Shown here: piece after piece, positions 21,604 through 30,309 of the stretch | How the letters are laid out: the number at the start of each line of letters is the position of its first letter | How positions within the stretch are numbered: the stretch's first letter is position 1 | NCBI GenBank assembly: GCA_003343995.1 | Contig: QAKE01000053.1 | Location: forward strand, 1 to 39,168 | Length of the DNA stretch: 39,168 nucleotides | Direction: 5' to 3' | Source of the DNA: Bacillota bacterium | Lineage (GTDB): Bacteria; Bacillota; Clostridia; Christensenellales; Borkfalkiaceae | Notes under the pieces: generated by a model | Told to the model about the DNA's origin: nothing | The model's database searches: none | The model's input: only the letters and a program-made list of their open reading frames with translations | Position numbers and translations under genes: made by a program

Positions 21604-22198
21604 ATGCCCTCTGCGCCAGGACTTTTTCCACCTGCTGCTGGATGTGCTTTTGCAATATGCCGTAGTAATCCAGTTCCGCCTCCTCGTAGCTTTTGCCGTA
21701 CAGGTGCGGCACAGCCGGGGCCAGCAGTTTTTTGATCGGCAGACGGTCCTCTGTCCGGCGCTGCACGATTGCGGTATGTCCGCTCCTGAAAGTAGTTTCA
21801 AAGGCTTTCCGCCCCTCCACCTCCAACGCGGTCAACTTGCTTTCGTTCAGCACTTTCAACATGGCCGCCGTGGCGCTGTCGTTCTTCCGGGTGGTGTAGG
21901 CCATAACCTCCATCATTCCGCCCTTAGAGATCAGCACAGCGGCGGGGTCGGCGCCCGTGGCCTTTTCCAGGTACATGGCGCCCTTGCTCTTGTCTTTTAG
22001 GATCCTGTCGTCGGTGATGGCATATTTTTTCCTGGCCTGCTTTCCGATCTTCCGCTTGATTTCGTTGGCGGTCAGGTTCATGGCTCTGGCCAGCACCGTG
22101 GGGGCCTTTAATTGGGTCGGCAGATCGTTCAGCTGTCGGACGATCTTCTGGATCTCTCCGTCAACGTCGATTTGCAGGATCGCCCCGTTTTCGCTCAC
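21602..22198 (-). CDS. Minor tail protein Z-like (GPZ)
   Basis: 198 residues with GTG start overlapping the upstream stop and GGAGGCGGTGAGATC before it. The N-terminus (LQIDVDGEIQKIVRQLNDLP), the basic middle (LTANEIKRKIGKQARKKYAI) and the C-terminus (GRKAFETTFRSGHTAIVQRR, LLAPAVPHLYG) fit the GPZ/HK97 gp10-like family found between head connector and tail genes. It probably completes the tail or head-tail joint. Its 3' end abuts the rightward gene's terminator. Confidence 0.75.
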   Translation of the reverse strand: MSENGAILQIDVDGEIQKIVRQLNDLPTQLKAPTVLARAMNLTANEIKRKIGKQARKKYAITDDRILKDKSKGAMYLEKATGADPAAVLISKGGMMEVMAYTTRKNDSATAAMLKVLNESKLTALEVEGRKAFETTFRSGHTAIVQRRTEDRLPIKKLLAPAVPHLYGKSYEEAELDYYGILQKHIQQQVEKVLAQRA

Positions 22199-22533
22199 GA
22201 TCTCACCGCCTCCAATTCAATGGCCAGCACTCCGGCCTCCTCGGTGCTGTCTTTGACCTTGTATTGCCGCCCGTCCAGGGCCAGCATGGTGCCAATGGCC
22301 GGGCGGGGTCCAAACTCCGCCCGCGCCACATAGATCAGGCGCCTTGCCTTATAGGTCCCATTCAGCGGCGCCCCCAGCAGTTTGGATTTATCCCGCTCCA
22401 AAAGTTCGTTGTCGTCCACCACCACCGTCATTTCCTTGCCGTTGACGGTGTGGGCGTCCGCAAACTCTTGGGCGTTCAGGAACGTGCCGAAAATATCCGC
22501 CGCGATCTGGTCCTTAAAGCTGGGGGCGCCCAT
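22195..22533 (-). CDS. Head-tail attachment protein
   Basis: 112 residues, ATG 22533 overlapping the upstream stop as TGATG. The sequence SFKDQIAADIFGTFLNAQEF, VVVDDNELLERDK and FGPRPAIGTMLALDGRQYKV resembles the phage head-tail attachment family (lambda gpFII-like), including the aspartate-rich VVDDNEL segment. It would connect the portal complex to the tail. Position after the capsid genes and before GPZ supports this. Confidence 0.65.
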   Translation of the reverse strand: MGAPSFKDQIAADIFGTFLNAQEFADAHTVNGKEMTVVVDDNELLERDKSKLLGAPLNGTYKARRLIYVARAEFGPRPAIGTMLALDGRQYKVKDSTEEAGVLAIELEAVRS

Positions 22534-22991
22534 CACTGGGCACCCCCGTCAGGGGCCGGCGCCTCAACGGTCACCGCCGCCAGCCGCTCAATGATCAGCG
22601 CCTTGGTGGCACCCCTGGGGATCTCCACGCCCATGTCCTTGGCCAGCTTTTCCAGGTTGGCCTTGGTCATGGTTTCCAGGCCCTCGCGGGTCAGGTGGCC
22701 GTCTACAACGTCCATGGTGCCCTCTGCGGCTCCCTGGTTCTCCTGGCCCTCCTGGGCCTCCTGGGCGCCCCCTGCGGCTCCCTGGTCCTCCTGGCCCTCC
22801 TGGGTGTCGTTGTCGGTTCCCGGCTCACCCTGGGCCTCCTGGGCGGGTTCCTGGTCCTCTCCGGTCCACTCCGCGCTTTCAGCCTCCAGCCACGCCTCCA
22901 CCATTTTGCTGTCACCAGCGGGGAGGGTGTCGCCAGGTTCATACATACGGCCCTGGTACAGGACCGCCCGTTTTGCGGTCAATGCTTTCAT
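22533..22991 (-). CDS. Head-region protein with low-complexity linker and HeH/SAP-like C-terminus
   Basis: 152 residues from ATG 22991, chosen because GGAGG is 8 bases upstream; the ATG at 23006 is itself part of that site's sequence context. The N-terminal domain (KALTAKRAVLYQGRMYEPGD, MVEAWLEAESAEW) is a small fold common in phage head operons. Residues about 53-95 are a Gln/Glu/Gly/Ala-rich repeat (QEGQEDQGAA, QEGQENQGAA). The C-terminus (LTREGLETMTKANLEKLAKD...GATKALIIERL) looks like a helix-extended-helix (HeH/SAP-like) nucleic-acid-binding motif. Possibly a DNA-contacting connector protein; no direct evidence. Confidence 0.6.
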   Translation of the reverse strand: MKALTAKRAVLYQGRMYEPGDTLPAGDSKMVEAWLEAESAEWTGEDQEPAQEAQGEPGTDNDTQEGQEDQGAAGGAQEAQEGQENQGAAEGTMDVVDGHLTREGLETMTKANLEKLAKDMGVEIPRGATKALIIERLAAVTVEAPAPDGGAQ

Positions 22992-23050
22992 GTGTGGTTC
23001 CTCCATTCAGATATTTTTCAGGACAGAAACTTTTTCATGGCGTCCTCCGA

Positions 23051-23377
23051 TCAGCCCAGCAGCTTGACCAGCACAGTGGCGTCGTTGGCGTCCGCCGCTG
23101 CGGCGGCATAACCCGCCGGCACGTTGCTGGCGCTGGTGGTGGTGATCGCACCGGCTCCGGCGTCGTAGTAGACGGCGGCGCCCATGGTGATGGACACAGA
23201 CGCGGCCTTGGGCATTTCAAAGACGCCCACCACATGGAGGTGGCCCAGTTCGCCGGCCTTAATATCGCCGCCGGCCACACCAATCCGGGTGCCCAGGCTC
23301 ACAACTTCGCCGTTTTCAACGGCCTTTTCGGGGATGTAGTCCAGGGTTTCACCCCGCTGCCAATAGGTAGCTTTCAT
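23051..23377 (-). CDS. DUF2190-family capsid decoration-like protein
   Basis: 108 residues immediately after the capsid gene. ATYWQRGETLDYIPEKAVEN, GEVVSLGTRIGVAGGDIKAG, ELGHLHVVGVFEMPKA and AAVYYDAGAGAITTTSA match DUF2190, a family of small beta-rich proteins encoded next to capsid genes and thought to decorate or stabilise the head. Length is typical. Confidence 0.85.
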   Translation of the reverse strand: MKATYWQRGETLDYIPEKAVENGEVVSLGTRIGVAGGDIKAGELGHLHVVGVFEMPKAASVSITMGAAVYYDAGAGAITTTSASNVPAGYAAAAADANDATVLVKLLG

Positions 23378-23392
23378 TTTTCTTTACCTCCC

Positions 23393-24982
23393 TTATTCGA
23401 TGGTCACGCCGGGGTTTTTCGCAATACCACGGAAGTCCACGGCGGTAATGCCCCAATCCAGCCAAATGTCCCAAACATAGCCCAGCTGGCCGGGGACCTC
23501 GCTGCGGCGAATGGTGGGGGTTTCCTGGCCGTTCAGGTAATCAACCTGGATGGACTTGGCGTAGCTGGGATCGCCCACCATGAACCAGGGCACCGCGTCG
23601 TCACCGGCCAGGACGTTCAGGGTGCCCTCCTCAATGACCTGCAGCTGGTTGCGGTAGTTATACAGGGGGTTCATGGTCTTGCTGCCAATGCCGGAAACCT
23701 CGATCTGCTGGGTTTCCAACAGCTGGGACAGCAGGAAACCATAGCCCACGGGCACGATGATGTAACGGGGCTGGATGGTGATGGCCTCGCCAAACGGGTC
23801 AGTCTGGCGCAGCAGTTTCAGCATGATGGCCTGCATGGTGTCAATGGAAGGCTTGGCGCCTGCGGTGATCAGGTTGTTGTGTGCAGCATTGAACAGGGGC
23901 ACACCGTCAAAAACGGCGGGGTTCTGCACCAGGATGGAATACACCTGCTTGTTGATCGTGCGCTTGGCGCTGGCCGCATACAGGCCGGGGACCTCGGTAA
24001 TAAAACCAATGTCGTCATTGATAAACGCCTGACGGCTCATGGAGAACTGACGGCCATAGGTGTCAACCTTGCGCTGGGGCAGCAGTTCGGTCTTGGGGGT
24101 GTCGTGCTTCAGTTCGCCGTTTTCACCCACGCGCAGGAACTCGCCGGCGCCGCCCGCCAGATAGGAATGATCCTTGGTGGGCTTGAAGTCGGCCACGCTG
24201 CCCTTGCTGGTCCACAGCTGGAACGTGGTGGGCACAGTCTGGTATCTGTTCTCAATGGTCTTGCGGATCGTGTTGTCCAGGATCGCAGGAAACGCGGAAG
24301 TGGGGTTGAAGAACTGGCGGCAGGCCATGGACCACAGATCGTCCTTGCCCATCCGCAGCAGTTCGGTGGTGCTGCCCTGGCCGTCGCGGGCCATGCACTC
24401 AATGGCCAGATCCCGCAGGCTCATGCCCCGGAACTGTTCCACGCCCTGGGCGGGGTTCTCCACGTTCACGCCGGTACGCATAAGCAGGGCGTCAGTGGCA
24501 GCGGCCCGGAAGTTGTCGCCGGGATCGTTGTTCATGCGGGAGGACAGGGGGGCACCGTGCTTGATCAGGTGATCCACGGCAGCGGTCCGCACGGTGTCCA
24601 TGGTGGCGCCGCTGCGGATATACTGATCCGGTTCCATGCCGGTCTGGCGGCACAGGGCCACAATGTCGCTGATCCGCTGACGCTCTGCAGTCACGGCCTG
24701 GCCGGCGTCAGGGGCGGCAGGGGCAGCGGCAGGAGCGCCGGCACCGCGCTGGCCGTCAGAGGGGGCAGGATCGCCGCCCTGGGCGGGATCTTCTGCGCTG
24801 CGCTGTCCGCCGGCAGGGGCACCGCCGGCAGGCTCACCGCCCTGGCCGTCGTCCGCTTCGTCGATCTGGCGCTGCAGCTTGTCAAATTCGGCCTGCTCCT
24901 CCGCCGTCAGGTCACGGCCAGCGGTGCGGGCGCCGTTGACAATTTCCTGCTGGCGGGCAATCCACTTTTTCTTGTTCTTCAT
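23393..24982 (-). CDS. Major capsid protein
   Basis: 529 residues from ATG 24982 (TTGGAGGTAAGAAAAACC upstream; a TTG at 25000 is less likely). Residues 1-110 are a charged, then Gly/Ala/Pro-rich, delta-like region (with AGRDLTAEEQAEFDKLQRQI) probably removed on maturation. The HK97-type fold follows: GMSLRDLAIECMARDGQG, NRYQTVPTTFQLWTSKGSVA, YGRQFSMSRQAFINDDIGFI, and the C-terminal IQPRYIIVPVGYG, WFMVGDPSYAKSIQVDYLNG. It follows the protease gene by 8 bases. In many related phages protease and capsid are one fused protein; here they are separate. Confidence 0.93.
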   Translation of the reverse strand: MKNKKKWIARQQEIVNGARTAGRDLTAEEQAEFDKLQRQIDEADDGQGGEPAGGAPAGGQRSAEDPAQGGDPAPSDGQRGAGAPAAAPAAPDAGQAVTAERQRISDIVALCRQTGMEPDQYIRSGATMDTVRTAAVDHLIKHGAPLSSRMNNDPGDNFRAAATDALLMRTGVNVENPAQGVEQFRGMSLRDLAIECMARDGQGSTTELLRMGKDDLWSMACRQFFNPTSAFPAILDNTIRKTIENRYQTVPTTFQLWTSKGSVADFKPTKDHSYLAGGAGEFLRVGENGELKHDTPKTELLPQRKVDTYGRQFSMSRQAFINDDIGFITEVPGLYAASAKRTINKQVYSILVQNPAVFDGVPLFNAAHNNLITAGAKPSIDTMQAIMLKLLRQTDPFGEAITIQPRYIIVPVGYGFLLSQLLETQQIEVSGIGSKTMNPLYNYRNQLQVIEEGTLNVLAGDDAVPWFMVGDPSYAKSIQVDYLNGQETPTIRRSEVPGQLGYVWDIWLDWGITAVDFRGIAKNPGVTIE

Positions 24983-24990
24983 GGTTTTTC

Positions 24991-25626
24991 TTACCTCCAA
25001 TGTCTGTTTTTGTTGATCTGGATCTGTCGCTCATAAAGGGAAAGGGTGGTGCCGCCGGCGTTCTGTTCGCCGTCAGCCCTCCCAACGCCCACGGTGGCGT
25101 CTGCCGGTACGGACACAATGGAAACCTCCATGGGTGTCCATTTCCGGGCGATCTGACACGGGCCGGTGAAACGTCCGTCTGCGGAGGTCTTGCCCGGTGC
25201 CACTTCCTCCCAGCTGTCCACCGCATAGCGGACAGACGTGGTTTTCAGGGTTCCGGCCTTGACCTTTCCGAAAATCTTTTCGGCGTCGTCGTCGGTGTCG
25301 AACTCAATTTCTGCCATGCCCCGGCGGTTCTCCACCCAGGCCCGCAGAACTCGGCCCAGCACCTTGTCCGTGTTGTGGTTGAACAGGACCACGCCCACCT
25401 CATTCAGGCGGGAAAGGTCCATGGCTCCGTCCGAATGGTCCAGGATCTCCATACCGAACCAACGCTGGTATGGTTCCTCGCTGGAAAAGCTGATCGTCCG
25501 CCGCCGGCTGTTCTGATCCTCCGCTGCGCGGAAAACGATCTGCCCCTGGCTCCGGGTGCCCTGGTTTTTATCCCTGGCCCGGATCGGATCCGGTGTTTTG
25601 CTGGGCTGCTGTCGTACCATTTCCAA
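24991..25626 (-). CDS. Prohead protease (HK97/U35-type)
   Basis: 211 residues. RRTISFSSEEPYQRWFGMEI opens the protease fold. H84 in VVLFNHNTDKVLG and S131 in LKTTSVRYAVDSWEE are the expected catalytic pair, and PMEVSIVSVPADATVGVGRA closes the domain. It cleaves capsid scaffold during head maturation. The TTG at 25626 has ideal spacing to GGGAGG; an ATG at 25620 is the alternative. It overlaps the portal gene by 59 bases in another frame. Confidence 0.9.
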   Translation of the reverse strand: MEMVRQQPSKTPDPIRARDKNQGTRSQGQIVFRAAEDQNSRRRTISFSSEEPYQRWFGMEILDHSDGAMDLSRLNEVGVVLFNHNTDKVLGRVLRAWVENRRGMAEIEFDTDDDAEKIFGKVKAGTLKTTSVRYAVDSWEEVAPGKTSADGRFTGPCQIARKWTPMEVSIVSVPADATVGVGRADGEQNAGGTTLSLYERQIQINKNRHWR

Positions 25627-27061
25627 ATATCACACCTCCCATCTCAACGCCCTTTTCGCGGGCATATTTCAGGACCTCCGCCGTTTCGTCCACGGCGTCT
25701 TTCCAGTCCTTGCCCTGCTCCGCACAAATATCCTGGTAGGTTTTTTGACCGGATTGCAGGGCGGTTTTGTTGGCGGTGCTTTCCTTGGAGGGGTCGATCC
25801 ACTTTTTGGGGGCCTTTACCCATGTATGATCCAGGTAGTCCGCCTTTTTATCCCAAAAGCCGGGCATATTGAACAGCCCGGAGAGATAACCGGAGATCAC
25901 AAAGTTTTCGTAAACCTCGCTCATAAAGTCCGTGAGCATTTCCACGTCCTCGGCGTAGGTGCTTTCGTCCTCGATGGCGTTTTGACGGGCGGAGGAGTAG
26001 GTGGCGCCCGCCATGTCGCGGCTGACAGCCTCATAACTCAACCCCTGGCCGGCGCCAATCAATGCCTGCTGCGTTTTGACCATGGCCGTGGCGTCAGAGG
26101 CGGCCCCCTTGGGATCCACCACCTGGATTTCGTCGCCGGCGCCCAGGCTTTGGATCATGCCCGGCGTCAGCTTCTTGCCCTCATAGTCCACGGTGCCGTT
26201 TTCCGTTCTGACGCCGCCGCGCCCGAACCCGCCCGCCGGGACTGCCTTTTTGATGAATACGGCCAGGCAGGCCGCGATCCGCTCCTTGACGGACACAGCG
26301 GTTATAAACTCGTTTGTGTCCCTGATCCGCGTGATCGTGTGGGTCATGTCGGAGATTTCACGCAACTGGCTGGGCCGCCGCTTTGATTTGTAAAAATAAA
26401 CGTCCTTGGCCTCGATATACACCGGCTGCGTCAGTTGCCAGCCCTCAATGTCATATTGTCGGAACCAGTAGCCCACCGGGCGCCTGTACTGGTTGTACTC
26501 GATACCTCCCACAACGCGGTTTCCCCGCTTGTGCGGTGTGGTCTGGCTGGTGTCCAGTTCGTCCACTTCCATGATCTGCAGTTTGAACGGGACCACGCCG
26601 CCCTCGGTGTAGCGGTAGACGAACAGCAGGCCGCCGTCCACCTTTTTGCGGTCCACGGCCATGCGTAGGATCTGGTTAAAAGATTGTTCCCCGGTCACGT
26701 CGCAGTTGCGGGCCTTGCACCAGCGTTTCCACGCTTTTTCGATCTCTTTGTTCAGGGTTTCGTCCCCGGTCTTTGCCCGCAGGGTGTAACCCTTGCCCAC
26801 CACGTTGCGCTCAAAGGCGTGGAGGACCGCCTGGGCAATATCGCTATTGCGCTCCAGGTCGCGGGCGCGGGCGCGGATCACGTCACGGGTCATTCTGTCC
26901 GTGTTCTCCGCGCTGTCGTTGTGGACCCTCCAGCCGGAGTTCAGGCGCCCATAACTGGCGGCGTCGTAGCCTCTGGCCGCCTCCAATGCTTGGCGCCACA
27001 TTTCGCGCTCATAGGCTTTTTGGGGAGATACCACGCCTATGATCTTGTCAATGGCTCCCAT
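25568..27061 (-). CDS. Portal protein, lambda family
   Basis: 497 residues from ATG 27061 (GGGAGGTGATCGGC). Typical lambda gpB-type features: YGRLNSGWRVHNDSAENTDR, VIRARARDLERNSDIAQAVL, VGKGYTLRAKT, LRMAVDRKKVDGGLLFVYRY, ATYSSARQNAIEDESTYAED and WIDPSKESTANKTALQSGQK. The dodecameric portal is the DNA entry gate and docks terminase. Gene order terminase-gpW-portal-protease-capsid is standard. Confidence 0.95.
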   Translation of the reverse strand: MGAIDKIIGVVSPQKAYEREMWRQALEAARGYDAASYGRLNSGWRVHNDSAENTDRMTRDVIRARARDLERNSDIAQAVLHAFERNVVGKGYTLRAKTGDETLNKEIEKAWKRWCKARNCDVTGEQSFNQILRMAVDRKKVDGGLLFVYRYTEGGVVPFKLQIMEVDELDTSQTTPHKRGNRVVGGIEYNQYRRPVGYWFRQYDIEGWQLTQPVYIEAKDVYFYKSKRRPSQLREISDMTHTITRIRDTNEFITAVSVKERIAACLAVFIKKAVPAGGFGRGGVRTENGTVDYEGKKLTPGMIQSLGAGDEIQVVDPKGAASDATAMVKTQQALIGAGQGLSYEAVSRDMAGATYSSARQNAIEDESTYAEDVEMLTDFMSEVYENFVISGYLSGLFNMPGFWDKKADYLDHTWVKAPKKWIDPSKESTANKTALQSGQKTYQDICAEQGKDWKDAVDETAEVLKYAREKGVEMGGVIFGNGTTAAQQNTGSDPGQG

Positions 27062-27066
27062 GCCGA

Positions 27067-27291
27067 TCACCTCCCGTCAAAGAACGCCACATAGGTGCGA
27101 TCCAGCAGGGGGGAGGCTTGGCCTGCGGTGATCTGCGCCTCCAGTTCTGCCCGCATGGCCTGGAGCGTGGAAAGGTCCGCACGGGTCAGGCTCCGGCTGC
27201 CGATCTTGTAGGACTGGCCGCCGGAAAGCACCGCCGTGATCGCGGTGTTGATCTGTTCCAGCATTTCCGCCGGGTTGTTGGTGTTGCTCAT
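27067..27291 (-). CDS. gpW-like head-tail joining protein
   Basis: 74 residues from ATG 27291, 8 bases after GGAGG. The sequence AEMLEQINTAITAVLSGGQS, YKIGSRSLTRADLSTLQAMR, AELEAQI fits the small helix-helix-hairpin fold of lambda gpW (68 residues). gpW closes the portal vertex after packaging. It lies between large terminase and portal exactly as in lambda. Confidence 0.85.
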   Translation of the reverse strand: MSNTNNPAEMLEQINTAITAVLSGGQSYKIGSRSLTRADLSTLQAMRAELEAQITAGQASPLLDRTYVAFFDGR

Positions 27292-27305
27292 GTTCATGGC
27301 CTCCG

Positions 27306-29150
27306 TTAAATCCAGTTATCGTTATCTTTGATCCAGTTTTCCTCCTGGGGGCGGGTGTCCGGTTTCGGCTCCGCCCGCTTTTTGACCTCCTGGGCGTTCT
27401 CCTCCACTCGGTTTTGCAGGTAGAGGTTGCGGACGCCCAGCACGTCGGCAGCCGCCGCCGCGTACACTTCGCAGTCCAGGTAATGGTTGTCCGCGTGGGA
27501 GGTTTTCAGGACCCACCGCTGGACCTCCTTGCCCCCGCTCCGCTCGGTGATCTTGTGTTCTGCGGTGACCTGTTCGGCGTAATCAAGATCGCAGCCTTGA
27601 TATACCATCCAGGCGCCGGTCCCGTTTTCTTTCCTCATGCGGGCGGCGATCTGGTCCTTGTACTTGCCGCCGTCCACCAGCACCAGGGTCATGCCATTGG
27701 CCCGGCTCCCGGCCTTGTTCACGGTGGAAAGGCGGTAATGGGACAGCATGGTGGTGGTGCCTTTGCAGGGCAGCGCCCAGTCGGAGTTCAGGGCGCAGAA
27801 CTCATAAACGTCCTCTGTCTGGTCGCCGCTGTCCATCAGGGCCAGGTTGACCATGACCTTTTCGCCGTTCGGCATGGTCAACTCGGTATTCATAATCCGT
27901 TCAACCTCACCCATGGAAAGGGCCTGCCCGTGGGAAATATTTTGGCTGGTCATGTAATCGCCCCAGGCCCGGATTGTCCAGTACAGGCAATTCTCCTGTA
28001 CGTCGATCCCGCCGGTCACCAGCTTGGTCCATGGCGGCAGCGTCCATTCCGGCGTTTCCGTCTGGCGCTCCATCACCATTTCGGCGTTGGTTTTCAGCTT
28101 GGTGTCCTCCCAGGGTTCGGCCAGCCAGCTATTGGCGAAATTGTGCAGCAGTTCCGGGTCGTCTTTGGATCGCATGAACTCCCGCGCAATATCAGAAAAG
28201 CGGGTAAAGGGGGAATATAGGGTGTTCATCCAAAAGGCCACGCTTTTGGGGTGTTGGGTCTTTTGCCGCACAGGTTTCCAGCGCCCGGCGGCCAGCATTT
28301 TGCCCTTGTCCTGGTCGGTAATCACGCACCCACATTCCTGGCAGACGTAGGTGGCCATTTCCGCCCGGTCCGCGTTCTCCGGTACGTCCTCTTTGGATGG
28401 CCACTTGATTTGTGCGAATTTCAATTCGATAAATGCCCCACAATGGGGGCAGGGGACAAAATAATGCTTTTCAACGTCCGCCGCCTCTTTGGCTTTCCAA
28501 ATATGGCCCGTTTTCAGGGTCGGCGTGGAGGCCATGAAGATCTTGCGGTTGAAAAACGTCTTTGTGCGTTCCTTGGCCAGGGAAACGGGGTCCGCCTCTT
28601 TCTTGGAGGCTCCGGGGAATTTGTCCACTTCATCCATGAAAAGATAGCGTATATTTGTGCTGGCCAGGTCTGCCGGGCTGTTGGCGCCCGTCAGGTACAC
28701 CACCATGTCCGTGAACTTTAAGGCCAGTTTTTTGCTGTCGTTGATCCGGTATTTTGCGGCCAGGGTCTTGCAGCTTTTGATCATCGGGTCCAGTTTGCTT
28801 TCCACCGTGCGCTCCGCCAGATCGTCGGAGGGGTAGACACACATGGCCGGCGCCGGGTCCTGGGCTATCGCGCTTGCCAGCATATTCTCCATGGCAGAGG
28901 TTCCGCCCACCTGGGTGGGCTTCACAAAAATAATTTCCTCCACCATTTCGTCGGAAAAGGCGTCCATGATTTCCACCAGGTACGGGGTCACGCTGTTACG
29001 CCACGGGCCTGGTATGGAATTGCTGTCTGGCAGGACGCGGTTGGCCTCTGCCCATTTTGACACGGTGACCCGCTCGACGGGGCGTAATACCTGCACGGCC
29101 TTGTGGATCCACGGCGGCACTGTATAGGGCTTTTGGCGGTATTTTTTCAT
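27306..29150 (-). CDS. Terminase large subunit, GpA family
   Basis: 614 residues. ATPase: Walker A-like KPTQVGGTSAM (77-87) and Walker B YLFMDEVD (169-176). Two CxxC pairs, CPHCGAFIEL and CQECGCVI, form the zinc-ribbon seen in GpA proteins. The nuclease part contains GGIDVQENCLYWTIRAWG and later acidic residues (LALMDSGDQTEDVYEF, DCEVYAAAAADVLG). It packages phage DNA into proheads and cuts it. It overlaps the small-subunit gene by four bases. GpA-type terminases usually make cohesive ends, so a cos site is expected close by. Confidence 0.96.
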   Translation of the reverse strand: MKKYRQKPYTVPPWIHKAVQVLRPVERVTVSKWAEANRVLPDSNSIPGPWRNSVTPYLVEIMDAFSDEMVEEIIFVKPTQVGGTSAMENMLASAIAQDPAPAMCVYPSDDLAERTVESKLDPMIKSCKTLAAKYRINDSKKLALKFTDMVVYLTGANSPADLASTNIRYLFMDEVDKFPGASKKEADPVSLAKERTKTFFNRKIFMASTPTLKTGHIWKAKEAADVEKHYFVPCPHCGAFIELKFAQIKWPSKEDVPENADRAEMATYVCQECGCVITDQDKGKMLAAGRWKPVRQKTQHPKSVAFWMNTLYSPFTRFSDIAREFMRSKDDPELLHNFANSWLAEPWEDTKLKTNAEMVMERQTETPEWTLPPWTKLVTGGIDVQENCLYWTIRAWGDYMTSQNISHGQALSMGEVERIMNTELTMPNGEKVMVNLALMDSGDQTEDVYEFCALNSDWALPCKGTTTMLSHYRLSTVNKAGSRANGMTLVLVDGGKYKDQIAARMRKENGTGAWMVYQGCDLDYAEQVTAEHKITERSGGKEVQRWVLKTSHADNHYLDCEVYAAAAADVLGVRNLYLQNRVEENAQEVKKRAEPKPDTRPQEENWIKDNDNWI

Positions 29151-29740
29151 GGTTCCCCGTCCTCCGCTTGCTCTGCCACGGCTCCGTCCGAAAATGCGGC
29201 CAGCAGGGCCTCCAATTCCTTACGCATGGTTTTTTCCATGGCCCGGACCGTCACCGCGTCGGCATAGCTGGACATGGTGCCGGCCATGCGGGGCGGGATA
29301 TTCAGGGCAAACTTTTTGAACGTGGCCAGGAACTCCGCCAGTTCCTCGGTGGCCTGGTCTGCCGAAATATATTTGCCCTCTGCAATCGCCGTTTTCAGGC
29401 GGTGGAGTTGGCCCTGGCTTTCTTTCAGGTCAACCTCCGCCTGCAGTTTTTTCAGGTTCAGTTCCGCCGCCCGGCTGTTTTCCCCGGTTTCCTGGGCCTT
29501 TTGCTCAACATGGGCGATATACCGCTGGACTGTTTCACAGGTCCGATACTTCCGGGCGCCGCCGCCGGGCGGCACCTCGGTTTCCAGGACGCCCTCCTGG
29601 GTCAGCTGCTGGATCCGCCGGACGGTTTTTCCCAGCAGTTTGGAGATCGCCGTGGTGCTGGACCACTCCGGGACCGCCCCTGACATGACCACCGGCTTTT
29701 CAGCCTTTCCCGTGGTCGTCTTTTTGGCCTTTCCCGCCAC
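29147..29740 (-). CDS. Terminase small subunit-like protein (Nu1-type)
   Basis: 197 residues from GTG 29740, chosen for AAGGAGG with 8-base spacing; the frame is open further upstream to 30034 but without good signals. Residues 20-75 form a winged helix-turn-helix (WSSTTAISKLLGKTVRRIQQ, GVLETEVPPGGGARKYRTCE). A long coiled coil (AAELNLKKLQAEVDLKESQG) follows, then a C-terminal helical region. This is the layout of lambda Nu1-like subunits that recognise the packaging site and recruit the large subunit. Immediately upstream lies a hairpin-rich non-coding stretch that could be its binding region. Confidence 0.8.
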   Translation of the reverse strand: MAGKAKKTTTGKAEKPVVMSGAVPEWSSTTAISKLLGKTVRRIQQLTQEGVLETEVPPGGGARKYRTCETVQRYIAHVEQKAQETGENSRAAELNLKKLQAEVDLKESQGQLHRLKTAIAEGKYISADQATEELAEFLATFKKFALNIPPRMAGTMSSYADAVTVRAMEKTMRKELEALLAAFSDGAVAEQAEDGEP

Positions 29741-29918
29741 CAGCAGCACCTCCTTTTCCGCCGCCGGCAGGTCGCCGCCGGTGCCCAGGCCGTGCCCTAC
29801 ATAACCCCCCGCGAATGATCGCAGGACTTCGGGCACAGCAGGCACCGCAGGCCGCCCGCCGGTTTCGCTTTTCTGGTTTTGGGCGGTTTCGCGTTTTGAC
29901 CCTCTCTTTCTCCCAGGC

Positions 29919-29943
29919 TTATACCCCCTAAAGGGGGGTATAA
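29919..29943. other. Perfect 10-bp hairpin upstream of terminase
   Basis: TTATACCCCC (29919-29928) pairs exactly with GGGGGTATAA (29934-29943) around a 5-base loop. It lies 179 bases before the small terminase start. It could be a protein-binding palindrome for terminase or the late regulator. Confidence 0.6.
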
Positions 29944-29977
29944 ATCCGGGGGGTGTTTTGAAAATCCGTAACGTAAC

Positions 29978-30019
29978 AGCCCGGAAATTTTCCTCCCTCA
30001 TGGACAAAAATTCCGGGCT
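29978..30019. other. Inverted repeat AGCCCGGAA/TTCCGGGCT
   Basis: Exact 9-bp arms at 29978-29986 and 30011-30019. With one bulged A the pairing extends through the adjacent TTTT/AAAA, giving about 13 bp. Second in a series of strong inverted repeats upstream of the terminase genes. Confidence 0.5.
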
Positions 30020-30076
30020 TTCCTTGCCCCGCACCGCTCAAAGTCCCAGGGAGGACCCAAACAGGGGGGTGGGAGG

Positions 30077-30110
30077 CCCTGGGCAGCCCCTCGGCAAAGG
30101 CCGCCCAGGG
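30077..30110. other. Inverted repeat CCCTGGGC/GCCCAGGG
   Basis: Exact 8-bp arms at 30077-30084 and 30103-30110 with an 18-base loop, third in the series. Confidence 0.45.
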
Positions 30111-30127
30111 CGCAGGGTTGGGGCCGG

Positions 30128-30156
30128 GCCGCCGCTCTCGTGTACGGTGCGGCGGC
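30128..30156. other. Inverted repeat GCCGCCGC/GCGGCGGC
   Basis: Exact 8-bp arms at 30128-30135 and 30149-30156 with a 13-base loop, fourth in the series. Confidence 0.45.
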
Positions 30157-30219
30157 GCAGGGTGAAAGGAGGAAAGCCCCTGCGGTACGCTCCCCGGCCC
30201 ATGGTATGGAAAAAGAAAG

Positions 30220-30248
30220 GGCCGCCAGTTCTTCACGCCCTGGCGGCC
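30220..30248 (-). terminator. Bidirectional terminator after the late-activator gene
   Basis: GGCCGCCAG (30220-30228) pairs with CTGGCGGCC (30240-30248). On the minus strand the stem is followed by CTTTCTTTTT; on the plus strand by a T-rich stretch. It should stop the early operon before the late genes. Confidence 0.7.
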
Positions 30249-30292
30249 TCTCGTTTTCTCTTTTTCCACGGTACAATCTTAGCACAGGCAAA

Positions 30293-30309
30293 TGTCCGAT
30301 AGTGTCCGA
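30293..30309. promoter_or_regulatory. Direct repeat TGTCCGA, 10-base period
   Basis: TGTCCGA at 30293-30299 and 30303-30309, one helical turn apart, between the late-activator gene and the terminator. The spacing is typical of activator or repressor half-sites. No cognate protein is identified. Confidence 0.35.

Noticed and set aside
22700..22870. Collagen-like or CRISPR-like tandem repeat (CTCCTGG units)
   Set aside because: The units are short and irregular and encode the Gln/Glu/Gly linker of the minus-strand head protein. There is no spacer structure, and no CRISPR array is present anywhere in the window.
22973..25036. 687-codon plus-strand frame opposite the capsid gene
   Set aside because: Antisense shadow of capsid and decoration genes; low-complexity Gly/His/Val composition.
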